Part shown: positions 1 through 6,509 of the stretch, in pieces
How positions within the stretch are numbered: the stretch's first letter is position 1
Layout: the number at the start of each line of letters is the position of its first letter
Position numbers and translations under genes: made by a program
Assembly: GCA_024227975.1 (NCBI GenBank)
Contig: JAAETV010000695.1
Span: 1-12,614, forward strand
Length of the DNA: 12,614 nt
DNA from: Actinomycetes bacterium
Lineage (GTDB): Bacteria > Actinomycetota > Acidimicrobiia > Acidimicrobiales > SZUA-35
Direction: 5' to 3'
Notes under the pieces: model-generated
Databases searched by the model: none
What the model was told of the DNA's origin: nothing
What the model saw: the letters and a program-made list of their open reading frames with translations, nothing else

Positions 1-2
1 CG

Positions 3-437
3 GCTGGTATCGAGCTCCCGGAGGGATACCCGCCGGCGGGGCTATATGTCTCCGCGGTGAGATCGGGCGGGCTGCTCCATGTCGGTGGCCACGGTCCAGT
101 CGCCAGCGATGGGACCAGTATCACAGGCAAGGTCGGTGACACCGTCGACTTGGAACTAGCTCAGCAAGCAGCTCGGCTGACGGGTCTGCAGATACTGCGC
201 TCAGTACGGGCCGAGCTCGGCTCGCTCGACGCCGTCAGCAGAGTGGTCAAGGTGTTCGGCATGGTCAACTGCGCCCCAGGCTTCAACCAGACCCCGGCCG
301 TGATCAATGGGTGCTCCCAGCTCTTCCACGATGTGTTCGGCGAGGCCGGCGTCCATACCCGCTCAGCCGTCGGAATGGCCGAGCTGCCCTTCGACATCGC
401 GGTCGAGATCGAAGCGATCTTCGAGCTGAACCAGTAA
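3..437 (+). CDS. RidA/YjgF-family protein (5' end cut by window edge)
   Basis: The reading frame is open from the window edge, and 144 residues are visible before a TAA stop. The opening AGIELPEGYPP followed by GLYVSAVRSGGLL matches the start of the longer RidA-like proteins (COG0251), so only about ten residues are probably missing. The trimeric RidA fold binds small imines, enamines or keto acids at subunit interfaces; E. coli RidA deaminates 2-aminoacrylate using Arg105 and Glu120. The equivalent residues seem to be present, Arg120 in the TRSAVGM stretch and Glu135 in VEIEA of the visible part, with the same 15-residue spacing. Catalytic competence is therefore plausible, but many members of this subgroup have unknown substrates. 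The downstream crotonase gene starts 44 nt after the stop on the same strand, so the two may be co-transcribed. A GTG at position 57 is an internal Val codon, not the start. The family call is firm; the exact role is unknown. Confidence 0.9.
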   Translation, partial: AGIELPEGYPPAGLYVSAVRSGGLLHVGGHGPVASDGTSITGKVGDTVDLELAQQAARLTGLQILRSVRAELGSLDAVSRVVKVFGMVNCAPGFNQTPAVINGCSQLFHDVFGEAGVHTRSAVGMAELPFDIAVEIEAIFELNQ

Positions 438-467
438 CCCCACGTCGAGCCAACCCTGGCGACGATC

Positions 468-473
468 TAGGCT
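468..473 (+). promoter_or_regulatory. Possible -10 element (TAGGCT) for a leaderless crotonase transcript
   Basis: TAGGCT fits the actinobacterial -10 pattern TAnnnT and ends 8 nt before ATG 482, which itself lacks a Shine-Dalgarno sequence. This is the arrangement expected for a leaderless or nearly leaderless mRNA. There is no convincing -35 hexamer, and TAnnnT is common by chance, so the call is tentative. Confidence 0.25.
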
Positions 474-481
474 GCCACCCC

Positions 482-1252
482 ATGGGTGAGCCAACGCTAA
501 CCGTCGACGGACATCGTGCTCGGGTCGAGCTCCACCGACCGGACAAGCGCAATCGGATCGAACCGCCCGATCTGGTCACCCTGTTCGAGATCTTCGAGGC
601 CATCGACCTTGACGAGGCGATCCGCTCGGTCGTGTTGACGGCCCGAGGTCCTGTCTTCTGCGCTGGCTATCACCTCGGAGCACTGGGTGACGCTGACAGC
701 CGAGAAGCCGAACCCCAGCGCGAGGTCAGCTTCGGTGAGGCCTGCGACCGGTTGGAGGTCCTGCGGCCGCCTACCATCTGTGCCCTCAACGGGTCGGTCC
801 ACGGGGGTGGAACCGATCTGGCCCTGGCCTGCGACTTCCGTATCGGGGTCGAGGGGAGTGTGGCCGCCATGCCGGCCGCCCGTATCGGCCTCCAGTACTA
901 CTCTGGTGGCCTCCGTCGCTATGTGACCCGGATAGGGCCGGGGCCGACCAAGCGGATGTTCCTCACCGCCCAACCAGTACCGGCCGACGAGCTCGTCCGT
1001 ATTGGCTATCTCGACGAGGTGGTCGCCCCCGATCAGCTGGAGACCAGGGTCGACGAACTGGCAACCTCCATCGAAGCCCTCGGCCCCCTGGCCATCGCCA
1101 ACACCAAGCGGGCCATCAACGACATCGCCGGTGGCGACCCCGACTGGGCCGCCATCGACGTCGGGGCCGCCGCCACCATCCGCTCCCATGATCACCGAGA
1201 GGGGATCCGAGCCTTGCGGGAGAAACGCCAACCGGACTTCGATGGTCGTTGA
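482..1252 (+). CDS. Enoyl-CoA hydratase/isomerase (crotonase) family protein, atypical active site
   Basis: The protein has 256 residues, normal for a single-domain crotonase. The crotonase oxyanion-hole segments are recognisable: FCAGYHLGAL at 59-68 and GSVHGGG at 104-110. They are followed by ALACDFRI and, near 153, the GPGPTKRMFLTAQPVPADEL helix region typical of the fold. Crotonases bind acyl-CoA and stabilise a thioester enolate. The two hydratase glutamates (Glu144 and Glu164 of rat mitochondrial enzyme) are both replaced: the GGGxEL position is Asp112 and the PExxLG position is Ala132. A classical syn-hydration is thus unlikely, while isomerase, decarboxylase, hydrolase or another crotonase reaction remains possible. 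I chose ATG 482 because the frame extension upstream overlaps the RidA gene and looks unlike crotonase sequence. No Shine-Dalgarno sequence precedes the ATG, but a TAGGCT hexamer lies 8 nt upstream. The gene converges with a CoA-transferase gene 35 nt away. Confidence 0.93.
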   Translation: MGEPTLTVDGHRARVELHRPDKRNRIEPPDLVTLFEIFEAIDLDEAIRSVVLTARGPVFCAGYHLGALGDADSREAEPQREVSFGEACDRLEVLRPPTICALNGSVHGGGTDLALACDFRIGVEGSVAAMPAARIGLQYYSGGLRRYVTRIGPGPTKRMFLTAQPVPADELVRIGYLDEVVAPDQLETRVDELATSIEALGPLAIANTKRAINDIAGGDPDWAAIDVGAAATIRSHDHREGIRALREKRQPDFDGR

Positions 1253-1290
1253 TAGGCCTGGACATCCCCCAGAGCCCGTCTCGCGGCCTA
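1253..1290. terminator. Weak inverted repeat between convergent genes
   Basis: TAGGCC (1253-1258) is matched by GGCCTA (1285-1290), with a 26-nt interior that itself holds a small CTGG/CCAG hairpin (1258-1261 and 1269-1272). The right arm contains the stop codon of the minus-strand CoA-transferase. Position and symmetry suit a bidirectional terminator of two convergent genes. The long interior, the 6-bp stem and the lack of a T-run make it weak. Confidence 0.25.
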
Positions 1291-2466
1291 GACGATGCCG
1301 TCGGCGTGCAGGGCCTCGATGTCGGCCGGACTGCGGCCGAGCTCGGCCAGGATGGCGTCGGTGTTCTGACCCAGGGCAGGGGCTGGGGCCCTCACCCCAC
1401 GGTCACCGAGCCCATCGCTGAAAGTCACCGGCTGGCCGACGACGGCAGCATCGTCGAACGTTGGATGCTCAACCGGCTGAGCCAATCCAAGGGCCTGGAC
1501 CTGGGGGTGAGCGAAGACCTCAGCGAGATCCAGGACGGGTCCCGCTGGTACCCCTACGGCTTGGCAGGCATCGATCCAGTGGTTGGCCGGCCTGGTTGCG
1601 GTGACCTCGGCGATCATGTCGTTGACTTCCTGGCGCCGCTTGAGCCTTGATCCAGGGCGTGCGTAGCGCTCGTCGTCGGCCCAATCAGGACGGTCGAGCA
1701 CACCGCACAGTGCTCGGAAGTGAGCATTGGTCCCGGGGGCGAGGTTGAACACCCCGTCCGAGGCTGGAAACGTACCCATCGGGACCACGGTCGGATGGTG
1801 GTTCCCTTGCTGGGCCGGGACCTCACCCTCCATCAGCGGCCGGGCGGCCTGGAAGTCCATCATGGCGATCAGCGACTCCAGCAGCGATGTCCTGACCCAC
1901 GACCCCTCTCCCGTCCGCTCCCGGCGGATCACAGCCAATAGAACAGCGAACGAGAGATAGATGCCAGCGGAGCTGTCAGCGACAGCGTGACCCGACCGCA
2001 CCGGCCCCTGACCAACCAACCCGGTGACCGACATCAGACCCGACATGCCCTGGGCCACCTGGTCATAGCCGGGACGGCGGGACCACGGCCCGACCTGGCC
2101 GAAACCGGAGATGCTGCCGTAGATGAGGCGCGGGTTCACGGTGCGCAGCGACTCCCAGTCGACTCCCAGCCGCTCGGTCACCCCAGGAGCGAAGTTCTCG
2201 ATGACAATGTCGGCCCGGCCGACCAGTTCGAGGAACACGGCCTTGCCCTCAGGCCGTTTCAGATCAAGGGTCAGTGATTCGTTGTTGCGACGCAGGTTCT
2301 GGAAGTCAGAGCCGAGACGAGCCCCGAGGGCACCCTGGCCCCCGTCATCGGCTGGTCGCTCGATGGTGATGACCCTGGCCCCCCAGTCGGCTAGTTGTCG
2401 CACCGCGGTTGGGCCAGCCCGGAAGGCGGTCAGATCGAGAACGAGTAGGTGATCGAGGGGCAGCAT
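1288..2466 (-). CDS. CaiB/BaiF (class III) CoA-transferase, copy 1
   Basis: The protein has 392 residues, the usual size for this family, which moves CoA between carboxylic acids through an aspartyl-CoA thioester. The N-terminal nucleotide-binding-like part (LLVLDLTAFRAGPTAVRQLADWGARVITIE, interrupted here only for reference at about 7-36) is followed by NNESLTLDLKRPEG (61-74), NFAPGVTERLG (91-101), YGSISGFGQVGPW (116-128) and GYDQVAQGMSGLMSVTG (133-149). The expected nucleophile is Asp164 in the AVADSSAG stretch. The RTGEGSWVRTSLLES segment (184-198) is the family's next landmark. I chose ATG 2466 because the family homology begins immediately after it; a longer in-frame extension to 2733 would run through the upstream dehydrogenase gene. 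The start lies 5 nt after that gene's stop, with AGGA 9 nt upstream, so the two are very likely translated from one mRNA. Substrate is not predictable; racemase-like members of this family are also possible. Confidence 0.95.
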   Translation of the reverse strand: MLPLDHLLVLDLTAFRAGPTAVRQLADWGARVITIERPADDGGQGALGARLGSDFQNLRRNNESLTLDLKRPEGKAVFLELVGRADIVIENFAPGVTERLGVDWESLRTVNPRLIYGSISGFGQVGPWSRRPGYDQVAQGMSGLMSVTGLVGQGPVRSGHAVADSSAGIYLSFAVLLAVIRRERTGEGSWVRTSLLESLIAMMDFQAARPLMEGEVPAQQGNHHPTVVPMGTFPASDGVFNLAPGTNAHFRALCGVLDRPDWADDERYARPGSRLKRRQEVNDMIAEVTATRPANHWIDACQAVGVPAGPVLDLAEVFAHPQVQALGLAQPVEHPTFDDAAVVGQPVTFSDGLGDRGVRAPAPALGQNTDAILAELGRSPADIEALHADGIV

Positions 2467-2471
2467 TGGGA

Positions 2472-3374
2472 TCAGTCCTGGCGGGGAGCTAGACCGCGGA
2501 CGATGAAGTCGGCCTGCTCCTCCAAGGCCCGCACAGTAGCCAACAGGTCCTCGTCGGCGAAGCCATTGTCGCGGTAGTCGGCGAGAAGGCCGTGGGTGTG
2601 CTCCCCCATGGGGACCGGAACGTCGAGCTCGTGAGCCAGGTCGACGGCCAGCCCAATGTCCTTGCTGGCCAAGGAGGTGGTGAACGAGGGGGCCAGCCTG
2701 TCTCGCAGGATGGCCAAGGTGGCCCCGTCCCACACCGAGCTGGCCCCGCTCGATGCTTGGATGACCTCTCGCAGCACCATCGGATCCACTCCGGCCCGAG
2801 TCCCGAGCAGGAGCCCCTCGGTCACTCCCATCATGTTGATGAAGGCCAACATGTTGTTGACGAGCTTGACCACGTTGCCGGCACCCACATCACCACAGTG
2901 GACGACCTTGGCCGCGAAGGCGGCCAGCACCGGCTCATAGGTGGCGAACACGTTTTCGGGTCCGCCGACCATCACCGCCAGGGTGCCCTTGCGGGCGCCG
3001 CGGACCCCGCCCGAGACCGGAGCGTCGAGAAACGAGACGCCCCGCTCGCCACCCTGGCGGGCCAGCTCTCGGCTCACGGTCGGGGAACTGGTGGTCAGGT
3101 CGAGGATGGTGGTTCCAGCCTCCATGGCGTCGAACAGCCCACCGTCGGCGGTGGTGATCAGCTCCACATCGCTCGGCTTGGGCAGCGACAGCAGGACCGC
3201 CTCTGTTCCGTCGGCGGTATCGGCTGGGCTGACGGCCCTGCGACCTCCAGCCTCGACCAGAGGGTCAACCGACTCGGCTCTGAGGTCGTAGACGCCAACC
3301 TCATGACCCGCTCCAATCAGATGGCCGGCCATGGGCCCTCCCATATTCCCAACTCCGATGAATCCGAGACGCAT
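2472..3374 (-). CDS. 3-hydroxyisobutyrate dehydrogenase-family NAD(P)-dependent oxidoreductase
   Basis: The protein has 300 residues, typical of the beta-hydroxyacid dehydrogenase family (3-hydroxyisobutyrate, tartronate-semialdehyde and related reductases). The Rossmann motif GFIGVGNMGGPM is at 4-15. Asp30 at the end of the second strand suggests preference for NAD over NADP. The substrate-binding loop DAPVSGG is at 117-123. The catalytic lysine is Lys170 in GNVVKLVNN (167-175), and KDIGLA at 238-243 carries the second conserved lysine. All hallmark residues are intact, so it should be active. Its start is well supported by GGGAG 7 nt upstream of ATG 3374. It is followed after 5 nt by a class III CoA-transferase, which fits oxidation of a hydroxy acid or reduction of a semialdehyde next to a CoA-transfer step. 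The actual substrate is an inference. An 81-nt gap separates it from the SEC-C gene upstream, so it might also have its own promoter. Confidence 0.95.
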   Translation of the reverse strand: MRLGFIGVGNMGGPMAGHLIGAGHEVGVYDLRAESVDPLVEAGGRRAVSPADTADGTEAVLLSLPKPSDVELITTADGGLFDAMEAGTTILDLTTSSPTVSRELARQGGERGVSFLDAPVSGGVRGARKGTLAVMVGGPENVFATYEPVLAAFAAKVVHCGDVGAGNVVKLVNNMLAFINMMGVTEGLLLGTRAGVDPMVLREVIQASSGASSVWDGATLAILRDRLAPSFTTSLASKDIGLAVDLAHELDVPVPMGEHTHGLLADYRDNGFADEDLLATVRALEEQADFIVRGLAPRQD

Positions 3375-3455
3375 GTGCCAGCTCCCTCTCCTGCTTCGGG
3401 CGCGCTAGTGGCCCACAATGAGCCTGCCAGAACAGGGCATGGCCAGCCAGACCGA

Positions 3456-3950
3456 TCAGCCGTGGCAGTGCTTGTACTTCTTCCCGGATCCGCAGGGGCA
3501 GGGCTGGTTACGACCGACGGGATCGGATGCTCCAAAGTCGGCGGCGATTGAGGTGCGGACGGTCGCCCCTCGCAGGGCCCCGATGTTGGCGGCGGAGGCC
3601 ATAGTCAGCTCAGCGAACCCAGCGTCGGTGTCCGGTGGGGCCAAGTAGAGGGCGCAGCTACGGTCGTGGCGGACGTTTTCCAGCCAGGCCTCGCCGAAGT
3701 TGGGCAAGGGGGCCCTGACCACCCCCTCCCCCAAGGGATCGACGAGGAGGATGTCGTCACGGCGGACCTCGCAGGTCCATCCGGCGGCATGGCTGAGGTT
3801 GGCCTCCACCTCTCCGTCGCTCGCTGGCCAATCGCCAGGGGGAGCGACCGCCGCCACGATCACCAATCCCGCCCGGGGCGAGGCGATCGAGCGCATGAAG
3901 GGAGATGCGGTCCCGGGGTGGCCGGAACCTGCTGGTCGGATCGTGCTCAT
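3456..3950 (-). CDS. SEC-C motif-containing small protein of unknown function
   Basis: The protein has 164 residues and ends exactly with a SEC-C motif: [20 protein letters not shown] at 145-164. Cys151, Cys153, Cys162 and His163 form the CxC...CH zinc site known from the C-terminus of SecA, where it contacts SecB and ribosomes. The motif also occurs in many small proteins of unknown role. I do not recognise the preceding domain (about 27-140): it starts with a hydrophobic strand ([11 protein letters not shown]) and contains [26 protein letters not shown] sequence around 82-103. The first 18 residues are Gly/Pro/Ser-rich, so Met19 (ATG at 3896) is an alternative start; neither has a Shine-Dalgarno sequence. 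With ATG 3950 the start lies 12 nt after the stop of the upstream CoA-transferase, favouring operon membership. A TAGTCT hexamer 9 nt before this ATG could also serve as its own -10. No function is claimed beyond zinc binding and possible protein contact. Confidence 0.85.
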   Translation of the reverse strand: MSTIRPAGSGHPGTASPFMRSIASPRAGLVIVAAVAPPGDWPASDGEVEANLSHAAGWTCEVRRDDILLVDPLGEGVVRAPLPNFGEAWLENVRHDRSCALYLAPPDTDAGFAELTMASAANIGALRGATVRTSIAADFGASDPVGRNQPCPCGSGKKYKHCHG

Positions 3951-3962
3951 CAGGGGACGAGA

Positions 3963-5192
3963 CTACCGGGGCCGTGAGCCTGGGTCGGAGGCGCCGATGA
4001 CGTCATCGGCCTGGAGGGCGGCAATCTGTCCCTCGTCGTAGCCGAGCTCGGTCAGTATCTCGACGGTGTCGGCGCCAAGGGCGGGAGCGCCGACGTTGAG
4101 TCGTTCGGGAGTGGTCGAGAAGCGCCACGGTGGTCGCGGCGACCGGATCGCCCCCAACCCCTCGACCTGATGATCGACCACACTATTACGGGCGACAGCC
4201 TGAGGGTGAGCATGGACCTCACCCCGACCAATGACCGGCCCGGCTGGCACATCATTGGCGCTGAACGTGGCCAGGGCCTGCTCGGTCGACCAGCCGGCGA
4301 CGATCTCAGCCACCAATTCCTGGAAGAGGTGGAGGTAGTCGAAACCGAGTGGGTTGAAGCGATCGTCTTCGAGCCATTCCGGGTGGCCGACGGCGACACA
4401 GATCCCGTCGACCGGGCCCATGATCGGCATCAACACGATGGCACCATCGGTCGTCGGGTAGACCCGGTAGAAGTCGCCGGGATAGCCAGTCTCGGCGTCG
4501 GGCTGACCGACGATGCTGTGCTGCATCATGGCATCGGGCCAGATGAAGGCCAGGTTCGCTTCGTGCATGCTCACCTCGACGTGCTGGCCTCGCCGGTCGG
4601 GGTGGCGCTCACGGGCCAGGAGGGCACCCAGGATGGCTTCGACCGTGGCGTGAGAGGTGATCTTGTCGGCCAGGAAATGGCGGGTCAGGTCGGCCTGGCC
4701 AGTCTCATGGTGGCGCTGGACATCGACCGAACCGGTGACGGCCTGGATGACATAGTCGTAGACGGGTTCCCCCGCGGCCGGGCCGGTCGATCCGAAGCCG
4801 CTGATGCTGGCGTAGACGAGGGAGGGGTTGGAGGCCAGGCACACGTCGGGATCGAGGCCGATGCCGGCAGCCTTGCCTGGCCGCATATTCTGCACCACCA
4901 CATCGGAGCGGTCAGCCAAGGAGCGCAGGATCGCTTGCCCCTCTGGGTGACGCCCATTGACGGCCAGCGACCGCTTCCCCCGGTTGGTGTTGTAGAAGTA
5001 GGCCGTCATCCCGCCCCGGCTGTTACCCATCCCCCGGGTGAAGTCGGGGGCATGAGGGGGCTCGACCTTGATCACATCAGCCCCCAGGTCGGCGAGCATC
5101 ATGGCCGCCAGCGGACCAGACAACACACTCGATACGTCGAGGACCTTGATGCCGGCTAGGGGCGACTCGCTCGAACTGGTGGCAGCCGGCAT
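3963..5192 (-). CDS. CaiB/BaiF (class III) CoA-transferase, copy 2
   Basis: The protein has 409 residues. Family landmarks in order are LAGIKVLDVSSVLSGPLAAM (12-31), the LADLGADVIKVEPP segment (33-46), NRGKRSLAVNGRHPEG (70-85), QNMRPG (101-106), YASISGFGSTGP (127-138) and YDYVIQAVTG (145-154). The nucleophilic aspartate expected to carry the aspartyl-CoA intermediate is Asp176 in HFLADKITSHATVEAILGAL. The landmark and linker sequences differ clearly from copy 1, so these are separate members rather than a recent duplication, and may act on different acids or as partners. The ATG overlaps the stop of the upstream amidase by one base (TGATG), the classic sign of translational coupling, with GGGTGAG just 3 nt before it. 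The last dozen residues (GASDPGSRPR) are a non-conserved tail. The tight link to an amidase suggests that the acid released by amide hydrolysis is the CoA acceptor or donor; this is inferred from context only. Confidence 0.95.
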   Translation of the reverse strand: MPAATSSSESPLAGIKVLDVSSVLSGPLAAMMLADLGADVIKVEPPHAPDFTRGMGNSRGGMTAYFYNTNRGKRSLAVNGRHPEGQAILRSLADRSDVVVQNMRPGKAAGIGLDPDVCLASNPSLVYASISGFGSTGPAAGEPVYDYVIQAVTGSVDVQRHHETGQADLTRHFLADKITSHATVEAILGALLARERHPDRRGQHVEVSMHEANLAFIWPDAMMQHSIVGQPDAETGYPGDFYRVYPTTDGAIVLMPIMGPVDGICVAVGHPEWLEDDRFNPLGFDYLHLFQELVAEIVAGWSTEQALATFSANDVPAGPVIGRGEVHAHPQAVARNSVVDHQVEGLGAIRSPRPPWRFSTTPERLNVGAPALGADTVEILTELGYDEGQIAALQADDVIGASDPGSRPR

Positions 5193-6418
5193 CAGCTCAC
5201 CCGTGAGCCAATTGCAGCCTCGACATTGGCAGCGACGGCCAACAGGTCGGGATCACCCCACTGGCTCCCCGTCAGTTGGATGCCAACGGGGAGCCCCAGG
5301 GGTCCGGTCCCAGTGGGGAGGGTGATGGCGGGGACACCAAGGGTGGTCCAGATCCGATTGAAGACGGAGTCGCCAGTCGTCTCGATTGGGGGTGCCTCGC
5401 CTGGGGCCGCCGGGGTCAACACCGCATCGATGGAGTTGGCCACCAGGTAGTCGACATGGGCCAGCCGGGCTTCAGCCATGACCTGGTGGGCGGAGCCGAC
5501 GACATCGACGTCGACCCGTTCGGCTCGGGCCAGCATCTTGCTCACCGGGGCGCTGATCCGATCTGGGTGGTGTTGCCGCTCCCAGCTGAACACCCGGGCG
5601 ATCTCATAGTCGAGTATCTGGTCGGCTGCTTCGAACACCTGCTCGAGGTGGCTCAAGGGGTCGATGTCGACGATCTCGATTCCGGCATCGGCCAACCGGG
5701 CGGCGGCGCCGGCCAGTACCGCTTCCTGCTCCGGTTGGGCCGATGGCCACTGGTGGGATCGGTACAGGCCGATGCGGAGGCGCCGGCTGGTTGGCGGCGT
5801 TGCCCGGCCGGTCATGGCCTCGAACACGGCCTGGGCATCGGCCACTGAGTTGGTCATCCACCCGACCGTGTCCAACGAGGGGGCCAAGGAGGCGACCCCG
5901 GCCAGGGGGACCAGCTGGCGGGTTGGCTTGAACCCGACGATCCCACAGAATGTGGCCGGGCGGATGACCGAGCCGACGGTCTGGGTGCCGAAGGCGGCCC
6001 GCACCATCCCGTCGGCAACGGCAGCCGCTGACCCGCTCGACGATCCCCCTGGGGTGCGGGTGGGATCATGCGGGTTGGTGGTGACGGTCGGGTTGAACAG
6101 GGCGAACTCGGTGCTGGCCGTCTTCCCGACTATCAGAGCTCCGGCTCGACGGGCCATGGCGACACAGGCCGCGTCGCTCATGGTGCGTCGTCCGGCGTAG
6201 ATCGGGGATCCTCGCTCGGTCGGCAGATCAGCGGTGTCGATCACGTCCTTGACCCCGAAGCTCCAACCATGGAGAGGCCCGGCGGGGAGGCCACGCCTGG
6301 CCACTCTCAGGTGATCGTCACCATGACGATGGGCCCAGGCCTTGACGACGGGTTCGCGATCGGCGATGCGGGCCAGTTCGGTTTCGAGGTCATCCACCCC
6401 GCCATCTTTGCCTCCCAA
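5192..6418 (-). CDS. Amidase-signature-family amidohydrolase
   Basis: The protein has 408 residues, at the short end for the family, whose members hydrolyse amides with a Ser-cisSer-Lys triad. The lysine is Lys57 in GVKDVIDT (55-62). The glycine/serine-rich signature TPGGSSSGSAAAV (122-134) supplies the cis-serine, most likely Ser126. The nucleophile is Ser150 in GTQTVGSVIRPA (144-155), 24 residues later, the spacing seen in fatty acid amide hydrolase and malonamidase E2. The downstream CGIVGFKPT (158-166) completes the signature. The C-terminal part with NRIWTTLGVPAITLPTG and LPVGIQLTG is also normal. No signal peptide is evident, so it is cytosolic. The start is uncertain: the longest form begins with TTG at 6418; GTG at 6397 would shorten it by seven residues and has GGGAGG 13 nt upstream. 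It is the first gene of the five-gene minus-strand group and overlaps the next by one base. The substrate (malonamide-like, ureido or other amide) cannot be told. Confidence 0.95.
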   Translation of the reverse strand: MGGKDGGVDDLETELARIADREPVVKAWAHRHGDDHLRVARRGLPAGPLHGWSFGVKDVIDTADLPTERGSPIYAGRRTMSDAACVAMARRAGALIVGKTASTEFALFNPTVTTNPHDPTRTPGGSSSGSAAAVADGMVRAAFGTQTVGSVIRPATFCGIVGFKPTRQLVPLAGVASLAPSLDTVGWMTNSVADAQAVFEAMTGRATPPTSRRLRIGLYRSHQWPSAQPEQEAVLAGAAARLADAGIEIVDIDPLSHLEQVFEAADQILDYEIARVFSWERQHHPDRISAPVSKMLARAERVDVDVVGSAHQVMAEARLAHVDYLVANSIDAVLTPAAPGEAPPIETTGDSVFNRIWTTLGVPAITLPTGTGPLGLPVGIQLTGSQWGDPDLLAVAANVEAAIGSRVS

Positions 6419-6462
6419 CCAGCCAGGAGCGAGCCCTGATGCGGGGGTGCGACAGGGCGGAA

Positions 6463-6480
6463 CGGACCAGAGACGGTCCG
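6463..6480. promoter_or_regulatory. Dyad symmetry in the divergent amidase/RDD promoter region
   Basis: CGGACC (6463-6468) and GGTCCG (6475-6480) form a perfect 6-bp inverted repeat around the 6-nt centre AGAGAC. It lies in the 91-nt space between two divergently transcribed genes, ending 12 nt before a possible -10 (TACCTT, 6493-6498) of the RDD gene. The layout fits an operator for a dimeric repressor, but a 6-bp dyad in GC-rich DNA can be chance and no regulator gene is in view. Confidence 0.3.
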
Positions 6481-6492
6481 GTAGTCACGTGG

Positions 6493-6498
6493 TACCTT
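6493..6498 (+). promoter_or_regulatory. Possible -10 element (TACCTT) for the RDD-protein gene
   Basis: TACCTT matches TAnnnT and lies 11 nt before ATG 6510, giving a predicted transcript start about 4-6 nt before the ATG. The gene has no Shine-Dalgarno sequence, in keeping with a nearly leaderless mRNA. No good -35 hexamer is seen. Confidence 0.25.
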
Positions 6499-6509
6499 CG
6501 GTAGTAGCC

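Noticed and set aside
311..481. Upstream extension of the crotonase frame
   Set aside because: It overlaps the RidA coding sequence in another frame and encodes Arg/Pro-rich sequence not seen in crotonases. ATG 482 begins the homologous part.
2467..2733. Upstream extension of CoA-transferase copy 1
   Set aside because: It overlaps the end of the dehydrogenase gene and is Arg/Gly/Pro-rich. The family sequence begins right after ATG 2466.
2592..3551. Long plus-strand open frame opposite the dehydrogenase gene
   Set aside because: It mirrors the codon structure of the minus-strand gene in high-GC DNA. The product is low-complexity (Gly/His/Asp-rich) with no recognisable motif, while the opposite strand encodes a complete enzyme.
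4170..5159. Long plus-strand open frame opposite CoA-transferase copy 2
   Set aside because: Shadow frame: the opposite strand carries all CaiB/BaiF landmarks, and this product has no domain-like features.
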